From Bacillota bacterium (GTDB taxonomy: Bacteria; Bacillota; Clostridia; Lachnospirales; Lachnospiraceae), in the NCBI GenBank assembly GCA_023439125.1, contig JAEXOU010000005.1, positions 868,001-932,000 of the forward strand: a DNA stretch of 64,000 nt, read 5' to 3'. Made by a program: the position numbers and the translations under genes. Positions 25,137-33,437 of the stretch are shown here, piece by piece. How positions within the stretch are numbered: the first letter of the stretch is position 1; each line of letters starts with the position of its first letter. Under the pieces are notes generated by a model. It searched no databases, was not told the DNA's origin, and was given only the letters and a program-made list of their open reading frames with translations.

Positions 25137-26324
25137 TTATTTTCTTGAATATTTACGAAGCACTGGCAATAATTCATTCAAAGCCGCCAATGCATAATCA
25201 ATTTCTTCTAATGTTGTATTTACAGAAATACTAAAACGTATTGTTGAATCCAACAATTCTGGTTTTACTCCAATTGCTGTAAGCGTTCCACTGATTGCTG
25301 GATGGTTACTAGAACAAGCGGATCCAGAAGAAACATAGATACCTTTATCTTCTAGAGCATGTAACAATACTTCACTCCGAACTCCCATAAAACTAGCGCT
25401 TATGACATGAGGTGCAGTTTTTCGAATAGCTTCCCCCAATTCCAAGCTGGAATCATTGGCATAGATTGCGTTTACAGTGACACCTTCAATTGCTTGTAAG
25501 CCTTTGATTAAGTGTTCCTTTAATTCATACATCGTAGCAAGCTTCGCTTCATGATTTTCATAAATCTCACGAACTGCTACGCCTAAACCTGCAATCGCTG
25601 GTACATTTTCAGTACCAGAACGCATATCTTTTTGCTGTCCTCCACCATAAATGATTGGTTTCACTTTTGTTTTATCTTTTATATATAGAAATCCACTGCC
25701 TTTTGGTCCATGGAACTTGTGACCACTAACTGACATTAGATCAATTCCTTCACGCTTTGGATATATCTTTAGTTTTCCAAAGGCTTGTATTGCATCCACA
25801 TGAAATAGAACGTTTGGTTTCTTATTCTTAATCGCTCGGCTAATCTGAGCAATATCTTGAATTGCACCAACTTCGTTGTTCACATACATTACAGAAACTA
25901 AAATCGTATCCTCACAGACTTGTTCTAGTAACTGCTCCATATGAATCTGTCCATTGAGATCGACATCAATAAATGAAATCCGAAATCCGAACTCTTCTAA
26001 CATAATTAGAGGATTATAAACAGATGGATGCTCAAATCGAGTTGTAATGATATGATTACCTGCTCTGTTATTTGCTAACGCAGCTCCGATCAGAGCCATA
26101 TTATTGGATTCTGTCCCACCAGATGTAAACACGATTTCTTTTGGTTCCACCTTCAGAGTCTTTGCAATAATATCCTTTGTTTCTTTTATATATTTTTCAG
26201 CTTCTATACCTTTTCTATGCATAGAAGATGGATTCCCATAGTTTGTTACAAGTGCTTCTGATACAATTGCACAGACAGACTCACTTGCCTGTGTAGTTGC
26301 AGCATTATCTAAATACGCTTCCAT
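25137..26324 (-). CDS. Cysteine desulfurase (NifS/IscS family)
   Basis: A 395-aa PLP enzyme that removes sulfur from cysteine as an enzyme persulfide. It begins with YLDNAATTQAS; the PLP lysine is in VSGHKFHGPKGSG; the active cysteine loop is SSGSACSSNHP near residue 325. Direct linkage to thiI implies that it is the dedicated sulfur donor for tRNA 4-thiouridine (NifZ role in Bacillus), although other acceptors are possible. No iscU or iscR is adjacent. Confidence 0.93.
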   Translation of the reverse strand: MEAYLDNAATTQASESVCAIVSEALVTNYGNPSSMHRKGIEAEKYIKETKDIIAKTLKVEPKEIVFTSGGTESNNMALIGAALANNRAGNHIITTRFEHPSVYNPLIMLEEFGFRISFIDVDLNGQIHMEQLLEQVCEDTILVSVMYVNNEVGAIQDIAQISRAIKNKKPNVLFHVDAIQAFGKLKIYPKREGIDLMSVSGHKFHGPKGSGFLYIKDKTKVKPIIYGGGQQKDMRSGTENVPAIAGLGVAVREIYENHEAKLATMYELKEHLIKGLQAIEGVTVNAIYANDSSLELGEAIRKTAPHVISASFMGVRSEVLLHALEDKGIYVSSGSACSSNHPAISGTLTAIGVKPELLDSTIRFSISVNTTLEEIDYALAALNELLPVLRKYSRK

Positions 26325-26372
26325 CTTATCTCTCCCTTGTTTACATTATCATGATGTTAGTTAACGTCATGA

Positions 26373-26477
26373 TTCCAATGCGAACTTATCAATTGCTAAC
26401 TTTATTGTTCCAATGCAAACATATCGATTGCTAACTTTATTGTTCCAATGCAAACATTAAATTTGCCAACATTGTTA
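26373..26477. repeat. Three 35-bp tandem repeats over the rsmE 3' end
   Basis: Units begin TTCCAATGC at 26373, 26408 and 26443. Units 1 and 2 differ at only a few positions; unit 3 is the coding version at the end of rsmE (plus-strand view). The duplicated copies lie downstream of the stop codon, so the tail codons of rsmE have been copied twice into the intergenic space. Confidence 0.85.
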
Positions 26478-27177
26478 ATCCCGCTGTTTCTGTACGTAAA
26501 ATTCGTTTACCTAAAGTAACTGGCTCTATCTTAGCATTTTGGGCCATCTCCACTTCTTCTAGTTCGAATCCCCCTTCAGGTCCAATGAAAATTCCAATGC
26601 TTTTTTTCCCAATACATTGCTCAATTAATTCTTTGGTATGTTGAATACCGTTTGCATTTTCATATGGCAATAAAGCGATATCCAATTCTTTTGCCATCTC
26701 AATTGCTTGTTTATAAGTAACAACCTCATGGACCTGCGGTATCACACCACGACCAGACTGTTTTGCCGCACCTTCAGCAATCGATTGCCAACGTTCCAAT
26801 TTCTTTAATTCTTTTTTCTTATCTTCCAATTTGACAATGGTTCGTTTCATCATAACAGGAATTACTGCGTAAACCCCTAACTCTACTGCCTTTTGAACAA
26901 TCAACTCCATCTTGTCTTTTTTTGGAAATCCTTGAAATAGATATATATTTGATGGAAGCTCCGCTTCCGATTCTCTCTTATTTTCAACTTTTACGATTAT
27001 TTCCGAATCGCAAATCTCGTCTATTATACAATAATAATCTAGTCCTTGTCCATTGCATATGATTAAATTTTCACCTTTTTTCATTCGCAGTACATTTTTG
27101 ATGTGATTCACATCACTACCAGTAACTGAAATCATATCCTCATGAATTATTGTATTATCTACATAAAATCGATACAT
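26437..27177 (-). CDS. rsmE: 16S rRNA m3U1498 methyltransferase
   Basis: A 246-aa SPOUT methyltransferase that methylates N3 of U1498 in 16S rRNA. An N-terminal PUA-like domain (residues 1-70) is followed by the knot: FQGFPKKDKMELIVQKAVELG, FIGPEGGFELEEVEMA and LGKRILRTETAGLTML near the C-terminus. It follows the ABC-F gene, close to the Firmicute prmA-rsmE-mtaB order. The final codons overlap a 35-bp tandem repeat. Confidence 0.93.
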   Translation of the reverse strand: MYRFYVDNTIIHEDMISVTGSDVNHIKNVLRMKKGENLIICNGQGLDYYCIIDEICDSEIIVKVENKRESEAELPSNIYLFQGFPKKDKMELIVQKAVELGVYAVIPVMMKRTIVKLEDKKKELKKLERWQSIAEGAAKQSGRGVIPQVHEVVTYKQAIEMAKELDIALLPYENANGIQHTKELIEQCIGKKSIGIFIGPEGGFELEEVEMAQNAKIEPVTLGKRILRTETAGLTMLANLMFALEQ

Positions 27178-27332
27178 AAAAACTCCATTCTTTTATTTCG
27201 TATCTATTGACGTCCTTTATATGCCGAGTATGATTATAGCACATCAAATAATAGTTTGTAAAATTATAAATTAGGTTATCTACTCGGCATAAGGCTCATC
27301 TTATTTATTCTTTGTTGAATTCAATCAATTGT

Positions 27333-29246
27333 TTACTCCTCAGAAATCAGCCCCGCCCACTCCATTAAGAGTGATTCCAACTTCTCTTCCTCTACTCGAA
27401 TAATTTCATCAAATTCTCCAAGCTTTTCAAAGTCAGATGCAATTTCAGGATCCGTATATTTTAACTTCCACTTATTCACGATTCTTTCCTGCTCAGCAAT
27501 CATTTCTTCGACTTTTTGTAATTTACGAAGACGTTTTTCCTTTTCTTTTCCTGAATTCTCCTTCCTAAAATTATCTCCTTTTTGATACTCCATCGAGTTT
27601 GAAATCCCATCCGCACATTTCATCGCTTCAATTGTCTTATACTCATTCTTCTTCTCAAGATAATGCTCATAATTATAAGGATAATATTTAACACCGTCAG
27701 TTTCGAATACGAGCAAGGAGTCTGCAATAGAATTGATAAAATAACGGTCATGTGATACGAATAAGAGGGTACCCTTGTATTCATGAAGCATTTCCTCTAA
27801 AGCATCTTTACAGGCCATATCCAGATGATTTGTTGGCTCATCTAGGATGATGAGATTTGCTTGACGCTTCATTACCTTAGCAAGAGATAATCTCACTTTC
27901 TCACCACCCGATAATTGACTTAATGGCTGGAATACCTCTTCTTCCGTAAATAAAAAGTTACCCAAAATTGTTCTGACTTCCGTTCGATTCAAGGTTGGAT
28001 ATGCATCCCAAAACTCTTCAATGATTGTCTTGCTCTCATCTAGGTTTAATAACTCTTGATCAAAGTAGACCCACTCCACATCACGGCCGAAGCGAATTTC
28101 TCCACCCAAAGATGCAATTTGACCCACAATTGTTTTTAGTAAGGTGGACTTTCCTTTTCCATTTTCACCAATAATCGCAAGACGTTCCCCCTTACGTAAA
28201 TTGAAAGAAACTTCGGATAATACATGGTCATATCCAATCTTTAAATCTTTTACATTTAACACCTCGGTTGCACTCTCTTTATGAGGTAGAAAGTGCGTAT
28301 GGAATTTACGCTCATCAAAACGCATTGGTTTTGGAATCTTCACCATATGCTCAATCTGCATTCGTTTGGAACGTGTCATCGAAACCTTAGTCGGAGTATT
28401 CTTCCACTTTTCAATCCATGTAGTTAATCGTTCAATCTCTTTTTGTTGTTCTTCATAATCTTTACATTGCTTTTCATAATCCAATTGTTTTCTCTTAACA
28501 AAAGCAGAATAATTGCCTACATAACGTTTCATTTTTTTATATTCAATCTCATAGGTAACGTCAATCACATGATCTAAAAACAAACGGTCATGAGATACAA
28601 TAACGACTGCACGTGGATACCCTTTTAAATAGCCTTCTAACCATTCAATCGTTGCCATATCTAGATGGTTCGTTGGTTCATCCAACAGCATGATATCTGG
28701 TTTACTTAACAACAATTCAACAAATGCAATCTTTGTTTTCTGCCCTCCCGAAAAATTGCTAATTGGTTTCTGTAAGTCCTCAATACGAAAACCAAACTTT
28801 GTAAATATTTGTTGAATATCTGTCTGATAAGTATAACCACCACTTTTTTCGAATCGTAACGTTAATTTGTCATACTCATTTAAAATTGTTTCACTAGCAT
28901 CCGTTTCCATCTTCTTTTCTAACTCTTCCATACGAGCTTTTATACGAAATGCTTCTTGATAAACACTAAGTAATTCTTCCTCTACGGTAATATCTTCTTG
29001 AGCAAAACTAATTTGCTCAAGATAGCCAATAGAAGGCGAACCATCTGCACGAATAAAGAAAGCTTCATCACTATCTAAATTGTCCGTTTCGAGCTGTCCA
29101 GCAATCACCTTAAGCAAGGTTGTTTTTCCACAACCATTTCTACCTACAATTGCTATTTTTTCTGTATTTCGAATCTCCATAGATACACGATCAAGTAATG
29201 TGTTTCCTGGATAACCTATAATTGCTTCATTTATTTGGTAAGTCAT
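27333..29246 (-). CDS. ABC-F family ATPase (Uup/YfmR-like)
   Basis: A 637-aa soluble protein with two ABC ATPase domains and no membrane segment. Walker A motifs are VGRNGCGKTT (near residue 37) and GENGKGKST; signatures are FSGGQ and LSGGE; Walker B motifs are MLLDEPTNHLD and LIILDEPTNHLD. The inter-domain linker of about 80 residues is charged, and a C-terminal coiled coil (residues 565-630) is like Uup. ABC-F proteins act at the ribosomal E site as translation factors or antibiotic-protection proteins; which role applies cannot be told. Its 5' region has a terminator and repeat 230 bases upstream. Confidence 0.92.
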   Translation of the reverse strand: MTYQINEAIIGYPGNTLLDRVSMEIRNTEKIAIVGRNGCGKTTLLKVIAGQLETDNLDSDEAFFIRADGSPSIGYLEQISFAQEDITVEEELLSVYQEAFRIKARMEELEKKMETDASETILNEYDKLTLRFEKSGGYTYQTDIQQIFTKFGFRIEDLQKPISNFSGGQKTKIAFVELLLSKPDIMLLDEPTNHLDMATIEWLEGYLKGYPRAVVIVSHDRLFLDHVIDVTYEIEYKKMKRYVGNYSAFVKRKQLDYEKQCKDYEEQQKEIERLTTWIEKWKNTPTKVSMTRSKRMQIEHMVKIPKPMRFDERKFHTHFLPHKESATEVLNVKDLKIGYDHVLSEVSFNLRKGERLAIIGENGKGKSTLLKTIVGQIASLGGEIRFGRDVEWVYFDQELLNLDESKTIIEEFWDAYPTLNRTEVRTILGNFLFTEEEVFQPLSQLSGGEKVRLSLAKVMKRQANLIILDEPTNHLDMACKDALEEMLHEYKGTLLFVSHDRYFINSIADSLLVFETDGVKYYPYNYEHYLEKKNEYKTIEAMKCADGISNSMEYQKGDNFRKENSGKEKEKRLRKLQKVEEMIAEQERIVNKWKLKYTDPEIASDFEKLGEFDEIIRVEEEKLESLLMEWAGLISEE

Positions 29247-29331
29247 AACGAATTTCTCCTTTTTATATCAATTCCAAACTGTGTCTTTTTTTATTTAAAG
29301 GCACAACTTTGTGTCCTTCCTATTGGACGCC

Positions 29332-29478
29332 AGAACAAAAGTGTGCTTCGCACACTCTCACGAGCAACACTTTACAAGCACAACTTTTGTTCCGCGCCGT
29401 AGCGTAGCGTAGTGCGCATCCTGCGGAGCATTTTTTATATATTAGGAAATTCAGAGGAATTTCCTAATATATAAAAAA
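29332..29478. repeat. Composite element: GC-rich GCGTAGCG hairpin plus family 2 palindrome
   Basis: TTTACAAGCACAACTTTTGT, then GCGCCGTAGCGTAGCGTAGT and GCGCATCCTGCGGAGC, run into a palindrome (29431-29478) with the core GGAAATTCAGAGGAATTTCC and arms TTTTTTATATATTA/TAATATATAAAAAA. The same composite occurs at 44935-45046 and, inverted, at 23862-23935. It lies in the leader of the ABC-F gene. Confidence 0.82.
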
Positions 29479-29504
29479 AGACCTTCTCCATGGTGGAAAA
29501 AGTC
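29473..29504 (-). terminator. Terminator or attenuator upstream of the ABC-F gene
   Basis: On the minus strand GACTTTTTCC and GGAGAAGGTC pair through ten base pairs (two G-U) with a 5-base loop and are followed by seven T. It is over 350 bases from the nearest upstream stop codon, so it may be an attenuator in a long ABC-F leader rather than the end of the 29875 gene. Confidence 0.6.
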
Positions 29505-29874
29505 AATACAACGTAAAAATATAGGAACAGTAAGCCACATTATTTCACACTAAAAAAGTACATGCAAAATTCACTTGACCGAACGTGCTGAGTCAATAAC
29601 ACTCAAAGAGGGCCCCAGATAAAAGCTTTACATTCCAATCTATTCTATATCATTGCCTATGATTTTCCACAAAAAGTAACCATGTTAATCTACATGGCTA
29701 GTATATGTCTCAAATTGTGTAATCTCATATGCAAAGTATCATTGGTATACCTCTCTTTTCTCTTGTCTCTTTTCTCTTATACGTTCCTACATTACCACTT
29801 ATTTCATTATTTGTCAAATATGCACATTCAAGTTATGTACTTTTATCATGAGTACTGGAGATTAATTGATTGAA
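29505..29874. other. Intergenic region, 370 bases
   Basis: No convincing gene. On the minus strand a 29-codon frame (ATG at about 29562, reading MWLTVPIFLRCIDFFHHGEG...) overlaps the hairpin at 29473-29504 and could be a leader peptide, but it has no ribosome site. The plus-strand frame at 29682-29873 also lacks one and is very rich in Leu and Tyr, so I do not call it. Confidence 0.3.
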
Positions 29875-30549
29875 TTAATCAAGTCGAAATCTTCGAATTG
29901 TCACATTCGTAACATATTCTTCTTTTAGTTTTGATAATTCTATGTAATGGCTTGTTTCAAGATGTTGTTTTTGAGCATCTGCATCCTTCCAGGCTTCAAT
30001 CAACAACAATTTGTCTTTACAATCTGTTGCTTGATAATAATCATAAACTATATTCCCGTGTTCTTCTTTTGATTTCTCGATAATCTTTTGGTCCACTAAT
30101 TTTTGATAGAATTCATCTCTTTTTCCATCTTTAATTGTATAGATTACATTTAGCCAAACAAAATCCTCAAGTTGGCTTAATTTCTTCATTGCAGCTTCTA
30201 CCGTAGTGACTTTAGATACGATAAAATACTTTGACATCTCCATGGACCACATATCCATTTCCGTTTCAATCTCATTTACCTCATTCATAATAAATATGAC
30301 ATGTTTACAATCCGTTTTCGCCATATTAGGTAATAACTCACGAAATGCCCACTCAACATCCTCTTTCTCATCTTCAAATCCATTGCGAGCATCAACTACA
30401 AAATTACTGTTTTTGTGCTTTCTTAATAAATCCAATGCATAGAGCGTTGGTTTTCGATAGTTATCAAAACTGCTAAATTTCTTCCAGGTTAACAAGACTG
30501 CACGGCTTTCTTCAACATAAGTAACATTACAATATTCATTATCAAACAT
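29875..30549 (-). CDS. Two-domain protein: N-terminal STAS-like region, C-terminal ABM (monooxygenase-like) domain
   Basis: A 224-aa protein. Residues 135-224 resemble antibiotic biosynthesis monooxygenase dimeric barrels (VIYTIKDGKRDEFYQKLVD, then LLLIEAWKDADAQKQHLETS, HY). Residues 1-125 (VTYVEESRAVLLTWKKF, FVVDARNGFEDEKED) look like a SpoIIAA/STAS-type fold, a weak assignment. No haem or flavin motif is visible. It lies between prmA and the ABC-F gene, where most Firmicutes have nothing, so it is an insertion in a conserved order. The function is unknown. Confidence 0.72.
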   Translation of the reverse strand: MFDNEYCNVTYVEESRAVLLTWKKFSSFDNYRKPTLYALDLLRKHKNSNFVVDARNGFEDEKEDVEWAFRELLPNMAKTDCKHVIFIMNEVNEIETEMDMWSMEMSKYFIVSKVTTVEAAMKKLSQLEDFVWLNVIYTIKDGKRDEFYQKLVDQKIIEKSKEEHGNIVYDYYQATDCKDKLLLIEAWKDADAQKQHLETSHYIELSKLKEEYVTNVTIRRFRLD

Positions 30550-30631
30550 AATAGATTCCTCTGCCCTTTCTAGTTTTTATTCTAAAGTATAGCACTTTTT
30601 TCCATGATGGCAATCATAAATTAAAAATAAG

Positions 30632-30719
30632 CTTGATGTACATTTTCAAAGTGTTTTACAAATTCACATACCCTTATAGGATTTGTGTCCCACACTTATG
30701 AAATATATCATCAAGCTCA
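30632..30719 (-). terminator. Nested long-arm hairpin after prmA
   Basis: GAGCTTGATG/CATCAAGCTT form the outer stem, with TTCATAAGTGT/ACACTTTGAAA and ACAAATCC/GAATTTGT nested inside. On the minus strand it ends in TTATTTTTAATTT. It lies 11 bases after the prmA stop, so it ends the hrcA-dnaJ-prmA transcript. Confidence 0.65.
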
Positions 30720-30730
30720 TATGTTTTTCA

Positions 30731-31735
30731 TTATTCGTTCAGCGGTTTTCTAGCTACGATTGAAGTCCAATCCTTCATCGTTGTAATCTCTACGATTTCA
30801 AAACCATTACGAAGAATTGCTTCTTCTACTTCCTTTGCTTTCATATCAATGATACCAGAACTAATGAATAAAGCACCTGGTTTCATGAAATCAGCAACCA
30901 TTGAAGAAAGTGGAATAATGATATCCGCTAAGATGTTGGCAACAACAATGTCATAGCAACCTAGACCAATATTCTCACAAAGTTTACGATCATCTATTAC
31001 ATTACCGTCATAAATTTCTAAGAGACCTTTTTCACGTTTAGCCACTTCTTCACGTTTCTTACGAACGACCTGAATGTGATTCACTTTAGCATTCTCTACT
31101 GCAATATCAGAAGCATTTACATCGATATCGATTGCCACTTCACAGTTAGCTCCTAATTTACTTCCTACGATAGATAAGATACCACTACCGCAACCAACAT
31201 CAAGTAGTTGATCTCCCTCCTTTAGGTATTTCTTTAAATTAAGGATGCATAGTTTTGTTGTCTCATGAGCACCAGTTCCAAATGCAGTTCCAGGATCAAT
31301 TTCAATGACTAAATCAGTATCTTTGGACTCTGTAAGCTGCTCCCAAGTTGGTTTTATTACAATGGTATCATCTACACGAAATGGTTTAAAAAACTCTTTC
31401 CAGTTATTCATCCAATCCTTATCTTCTGTTTGAGATACTGAGATTTTACCAGAACCAACGTTGGTGAACGTCTTTAACTCTTCTAGACCTTCCTTTACTT
31501 TTTCAATCATTTCTCTCGTATCCACATCTACATCTAGATAAAAGTAGACTGTCGCAATACCATCATCTTCTCCAAGCTCAGGTAAAATATCTATAAATAA
31601 CTTGTTCTTTTCTTCTTCTGTCAACTGTACTTTATCTTCAATTTCAATTCCTTCAACGCCAAGTTCTTCTAACATATAGCTTACAAGATCAACTGCTTCA
31701 CATGTTGTCTCCAAGGATAATTTATTCCACTTCAT
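30731..31735 (-). CDS. prmA: Ribosomal protein L11 methyltransferase
   Basis: A 334-aa class I SAM methyltransferase that methylates ribosomal protein L11. The start at the ATG at 31735 follows GGAGAT; four more codons upstream lack support. Key motifs are IDPGTAFGTGAHETTKLC, LLDVGCGSGILSIVG and VVANILADIIIPL. An insertion of about 35 residues (VRKKREEVAKREKGLLEIY) lies between SAM motifs. dnaJ is upstream, in the standard Firmicute order. Confidence 0.94.
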   Translation of the reverse strand: MKWNKLSLETTCEAVDLVSYMLEELGVEGIEIEDKVQLTEEEKNKLFIDILPELGEDDGIATVYFYLDVDVDTREMIEKVKEGLEELKTFTNVGSGKISVSQTEDKDWMNNWKEFFKPFRVDDTIVIKPTWEQLTESKDTDLVIEIDPGTAFGTGAHETTKLCILNLKKYLKEGDQLLDVGCGSGILSIVGSKLGANCEVAIDIDVNASDIAVENAKVNHIQVVRKKREEVAKREKGLLEIYDGNVIDDRKLCENIGLGCYDIVVANILADIIIPLSSMVADFMKPGALFISSGIIDMKAKEVEEAILRNGFEIVEITTMKDWTSIVARKPLNE

Positions 31736-31901
31736 GATAATCTCCATCTCGATTTAATAATATAATTATGCTACAAGCTTTAATTATACATACAAGTAAT
31801 TGAATGTTCAATACATACTTCATTTAAAAGGGTTGTTGCACTAAATGAAAATACAGCTTTACATTGCTCCTTTGTTTGTGATTTTGTAAAACTTTATCTA
31901 A

Positions 31902-32010
31902 AAGAACGAGTATTCTCATATATTTTCGGAGTGCCTTACAAGTCCCACATGCTCCTTGTGGGCTTGTGAGCATCGCGAGCCGAAGAAAATATATGAGAAT
32001 ACTCGTTCTT
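31902..32010. repeat. Family 3 palindromic element, copy 2
   Basis: Perfect 26-bp arms (AAGAACGAGTATTCTCATAT... and its complement ending at 32010) enclose CCTTACAAGTCCCACATGC and GTGGGCTTGTGAGCATCGC, which pair as an inner helix. It lies between prmA and dnaJ inside an operon, so it must be read through or the genes are separated. The rest of the 320-base gap has only the dnaJ hairpin. Confidence 0.82.
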
Positions 32011-32022
32011 TTTCTTACTAAA

Positions 32023-32047
32023 GGACTGTCACTCAGTGTGACAGCCC
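32023..32047 (-). terminator. Hairpin after dnaJ
   Basis: GGGCTGTCAC/GTGACAGTCC with one mismatch and a 5-base loop, nine bases after the dnaJ stop. The T-run is weak (TTTAG), so partial termination before prmA is possible. Confidence 0.55.
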
Positions 32048-32055
32048 TATGAAAT

Positions 32056-33210
32056 CTATTTGCCGAAAAATTTCTTCTTCTTTCCACTATCTTTATCTGA
32101 ATCATTATCATCCGGCTTTTTTCCAGTCATTAAATCATCAAATTTCTTAAGTGCCTCTTTTTGTTCGTTAGTCATCTTCGTAGGTACTTGAACTACTAAA
32201 GTAACATAATGATCCCCACGAACTGCTTTATTACGAAGAGTAGGAACACCTTTACCACGTAGACGAACTTTAGTATCGGTCTGAGTTCCTGGTTTTACTT
32301 CATATAATACATCACCGTCTACCGTGCTGATACGTACATCACCGCCAAGCGTAGCTTGAGCGAAGGACATTGCTGCAGTGGAGTAAATATCATAATCCTG
32401 TCTCTGGAAGATCGGATGACGACTAACACTAACCTCTACTAATAAATCACCACGTGCTCCGCCATTCGTTCCTGGTTCTCCCTTGCCGCGAATACGAATG
32501 CTCTGACCGTCATCAATACCCGCTGGAATTGTAACTTGAATCTTCTTCTTATTACTGATATAACCAGTACCATAGCAATCTGGACACTTTTCTTTAATAA
32601 TTTTACCAGTACCACGGCAATCTGGACAAGTCTGAACGTTACGAACCATGCCAAATAAGGATTGTTGGGTAAAGGTAACTTGACCACGACCACCACATTT
32701 GGAACAAGTTTCAGCTGTACTACCAGGTTTTGCTCCACTACCGTGACAAGTATTACACTCATCTTTTAAAGTTAATTCTAATTCCTTTTCACACCCAAAG
32801 ACTGCTTCTTCAAATGTAATACGAATTCCGGTACGGAGATTTGCGCCATTCATCGGACCATTGCTTGCTCTTTGGCTTCTTCTTCCGCCCCCGAATAAGT
32901 CACCGAAGATATCTCCAAAGATATCTCCCATATCACCCATATTATTAAAGTCGAAGCCGCCAGCACCAGCGCCACCTTGTTCGAATGCAGCATGACCGAA
33001 TTGGTCATATTGTCTCTTTTTATCAGGATCACTTAAGATTGCATAGGCTTCAGACGCTTCTTTAAATTTCGCTTCCGCAGTTTTATCACCCGGATTTGCA
33101 TCTGGATGATATTTCTTTGCTAGTTGACGATATGCTTTCTTAATCTCATCGTCGGAAGCACTCTTAGAGACGCCTAACACCTCATAATAATCTCTTTTAT
33201 TCTCTGCCAT
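32056..33210 (-). CDS. dnaJ: Chaperone DnaJ
   Basis: A 384-aa type I J-protein that stimulates DnaK ATPase and binds unfolded substrate. The J domain (residues 4-70) has the HPD motif in KKYHPDANPG. A Gly/Phe-rich region (75-110) follows, then four CxxCxGxG zinc repeats (CNTCHGSG, CSKCGGRG, CPDCRGTG, CPDCYGTG), and two C-terminal domains. The Lys-rich end (KKKKFFGK) is short. It is downstream of dnaK in the CIRCE-controlled operon. Confidence 0.96.
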   Translation of the reverse strand: MAENKRDYYEVLGVSKSASDDEIKKAYRQLAKKYHPDANPGDKTAEAKFKEASEAYAILSDPDKKRQYDQFGHAAFEQGGAGAGGFDFNNMGDMGDIFGDIFGDLFGGGRRSQRASNGPMNGANLRTGIRITFEEAVFGCEKELELTLKDECNTCHGSGAKPGSTAETCSKCGGRGQVTFTQQSLFGMVRNVQTCPDCRGTGKIIKEKCPDCYGTGYISNKKKIQVTIPAGIDDGQSIRIRGKGEPGTNGGARGDLLVEVSVSRHPIFQRQDYDIYSTAAMSFAQATLGGDVRISTVDGDVLYEVKPGTQTDTKVRLRGKGVPTLRNKAVRGDHYVTLVVQVPTKMTNEQKEALKKFDDLMTGKKPDDNDSDKDSGKKKKFFGK

Positions 33211-33249
33211 AACTATCCTCCAACACTCGTAACTTAAATCGCTTTATAA

Positions 33250-33302
33250 TCCACAAATAGCTGTCTCATGATTCTGTATGAGCAATCATAAGACAGCTTT
33301 TA
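33250..33302 (-). terminator. Hairpin between dnaK and dnaJ
   Basis: AGCTGTCTTATGATT and AATCATGAGACAGCT pair with one mismatch around a short loop. It has no T-run on the minus strand (ATTTG follows), so it more likely marks an RNA processing or stability site than a terminator; dnaJ follows 40 bases later. Confidence 0.45.
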
Positions 33303-33437
33303 TAAACTAGTTGTAACCTGTAATGGTAACATTTGCATCTTTTACAACCATTTATGCATATTTACCACTCCAACCATAGGAACGAATCCCCTTGGAAGGT
33401 TGCTATCATCCAAGGATAGCAAACAGCCTTACTTATT

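Noticed and set aside
29682..29873. Plus-strand frame of 63 aa
   Set aside because: No ribosome site, composition rich in Leu/Tyr/Ser from AT-rich DNA, no similarity recognised.
32439..32762. Minus-strand frame of 107 aa rich in Val
   Set aside because: Out-of-frame shadow of the zinc-finger region of dnaJ.
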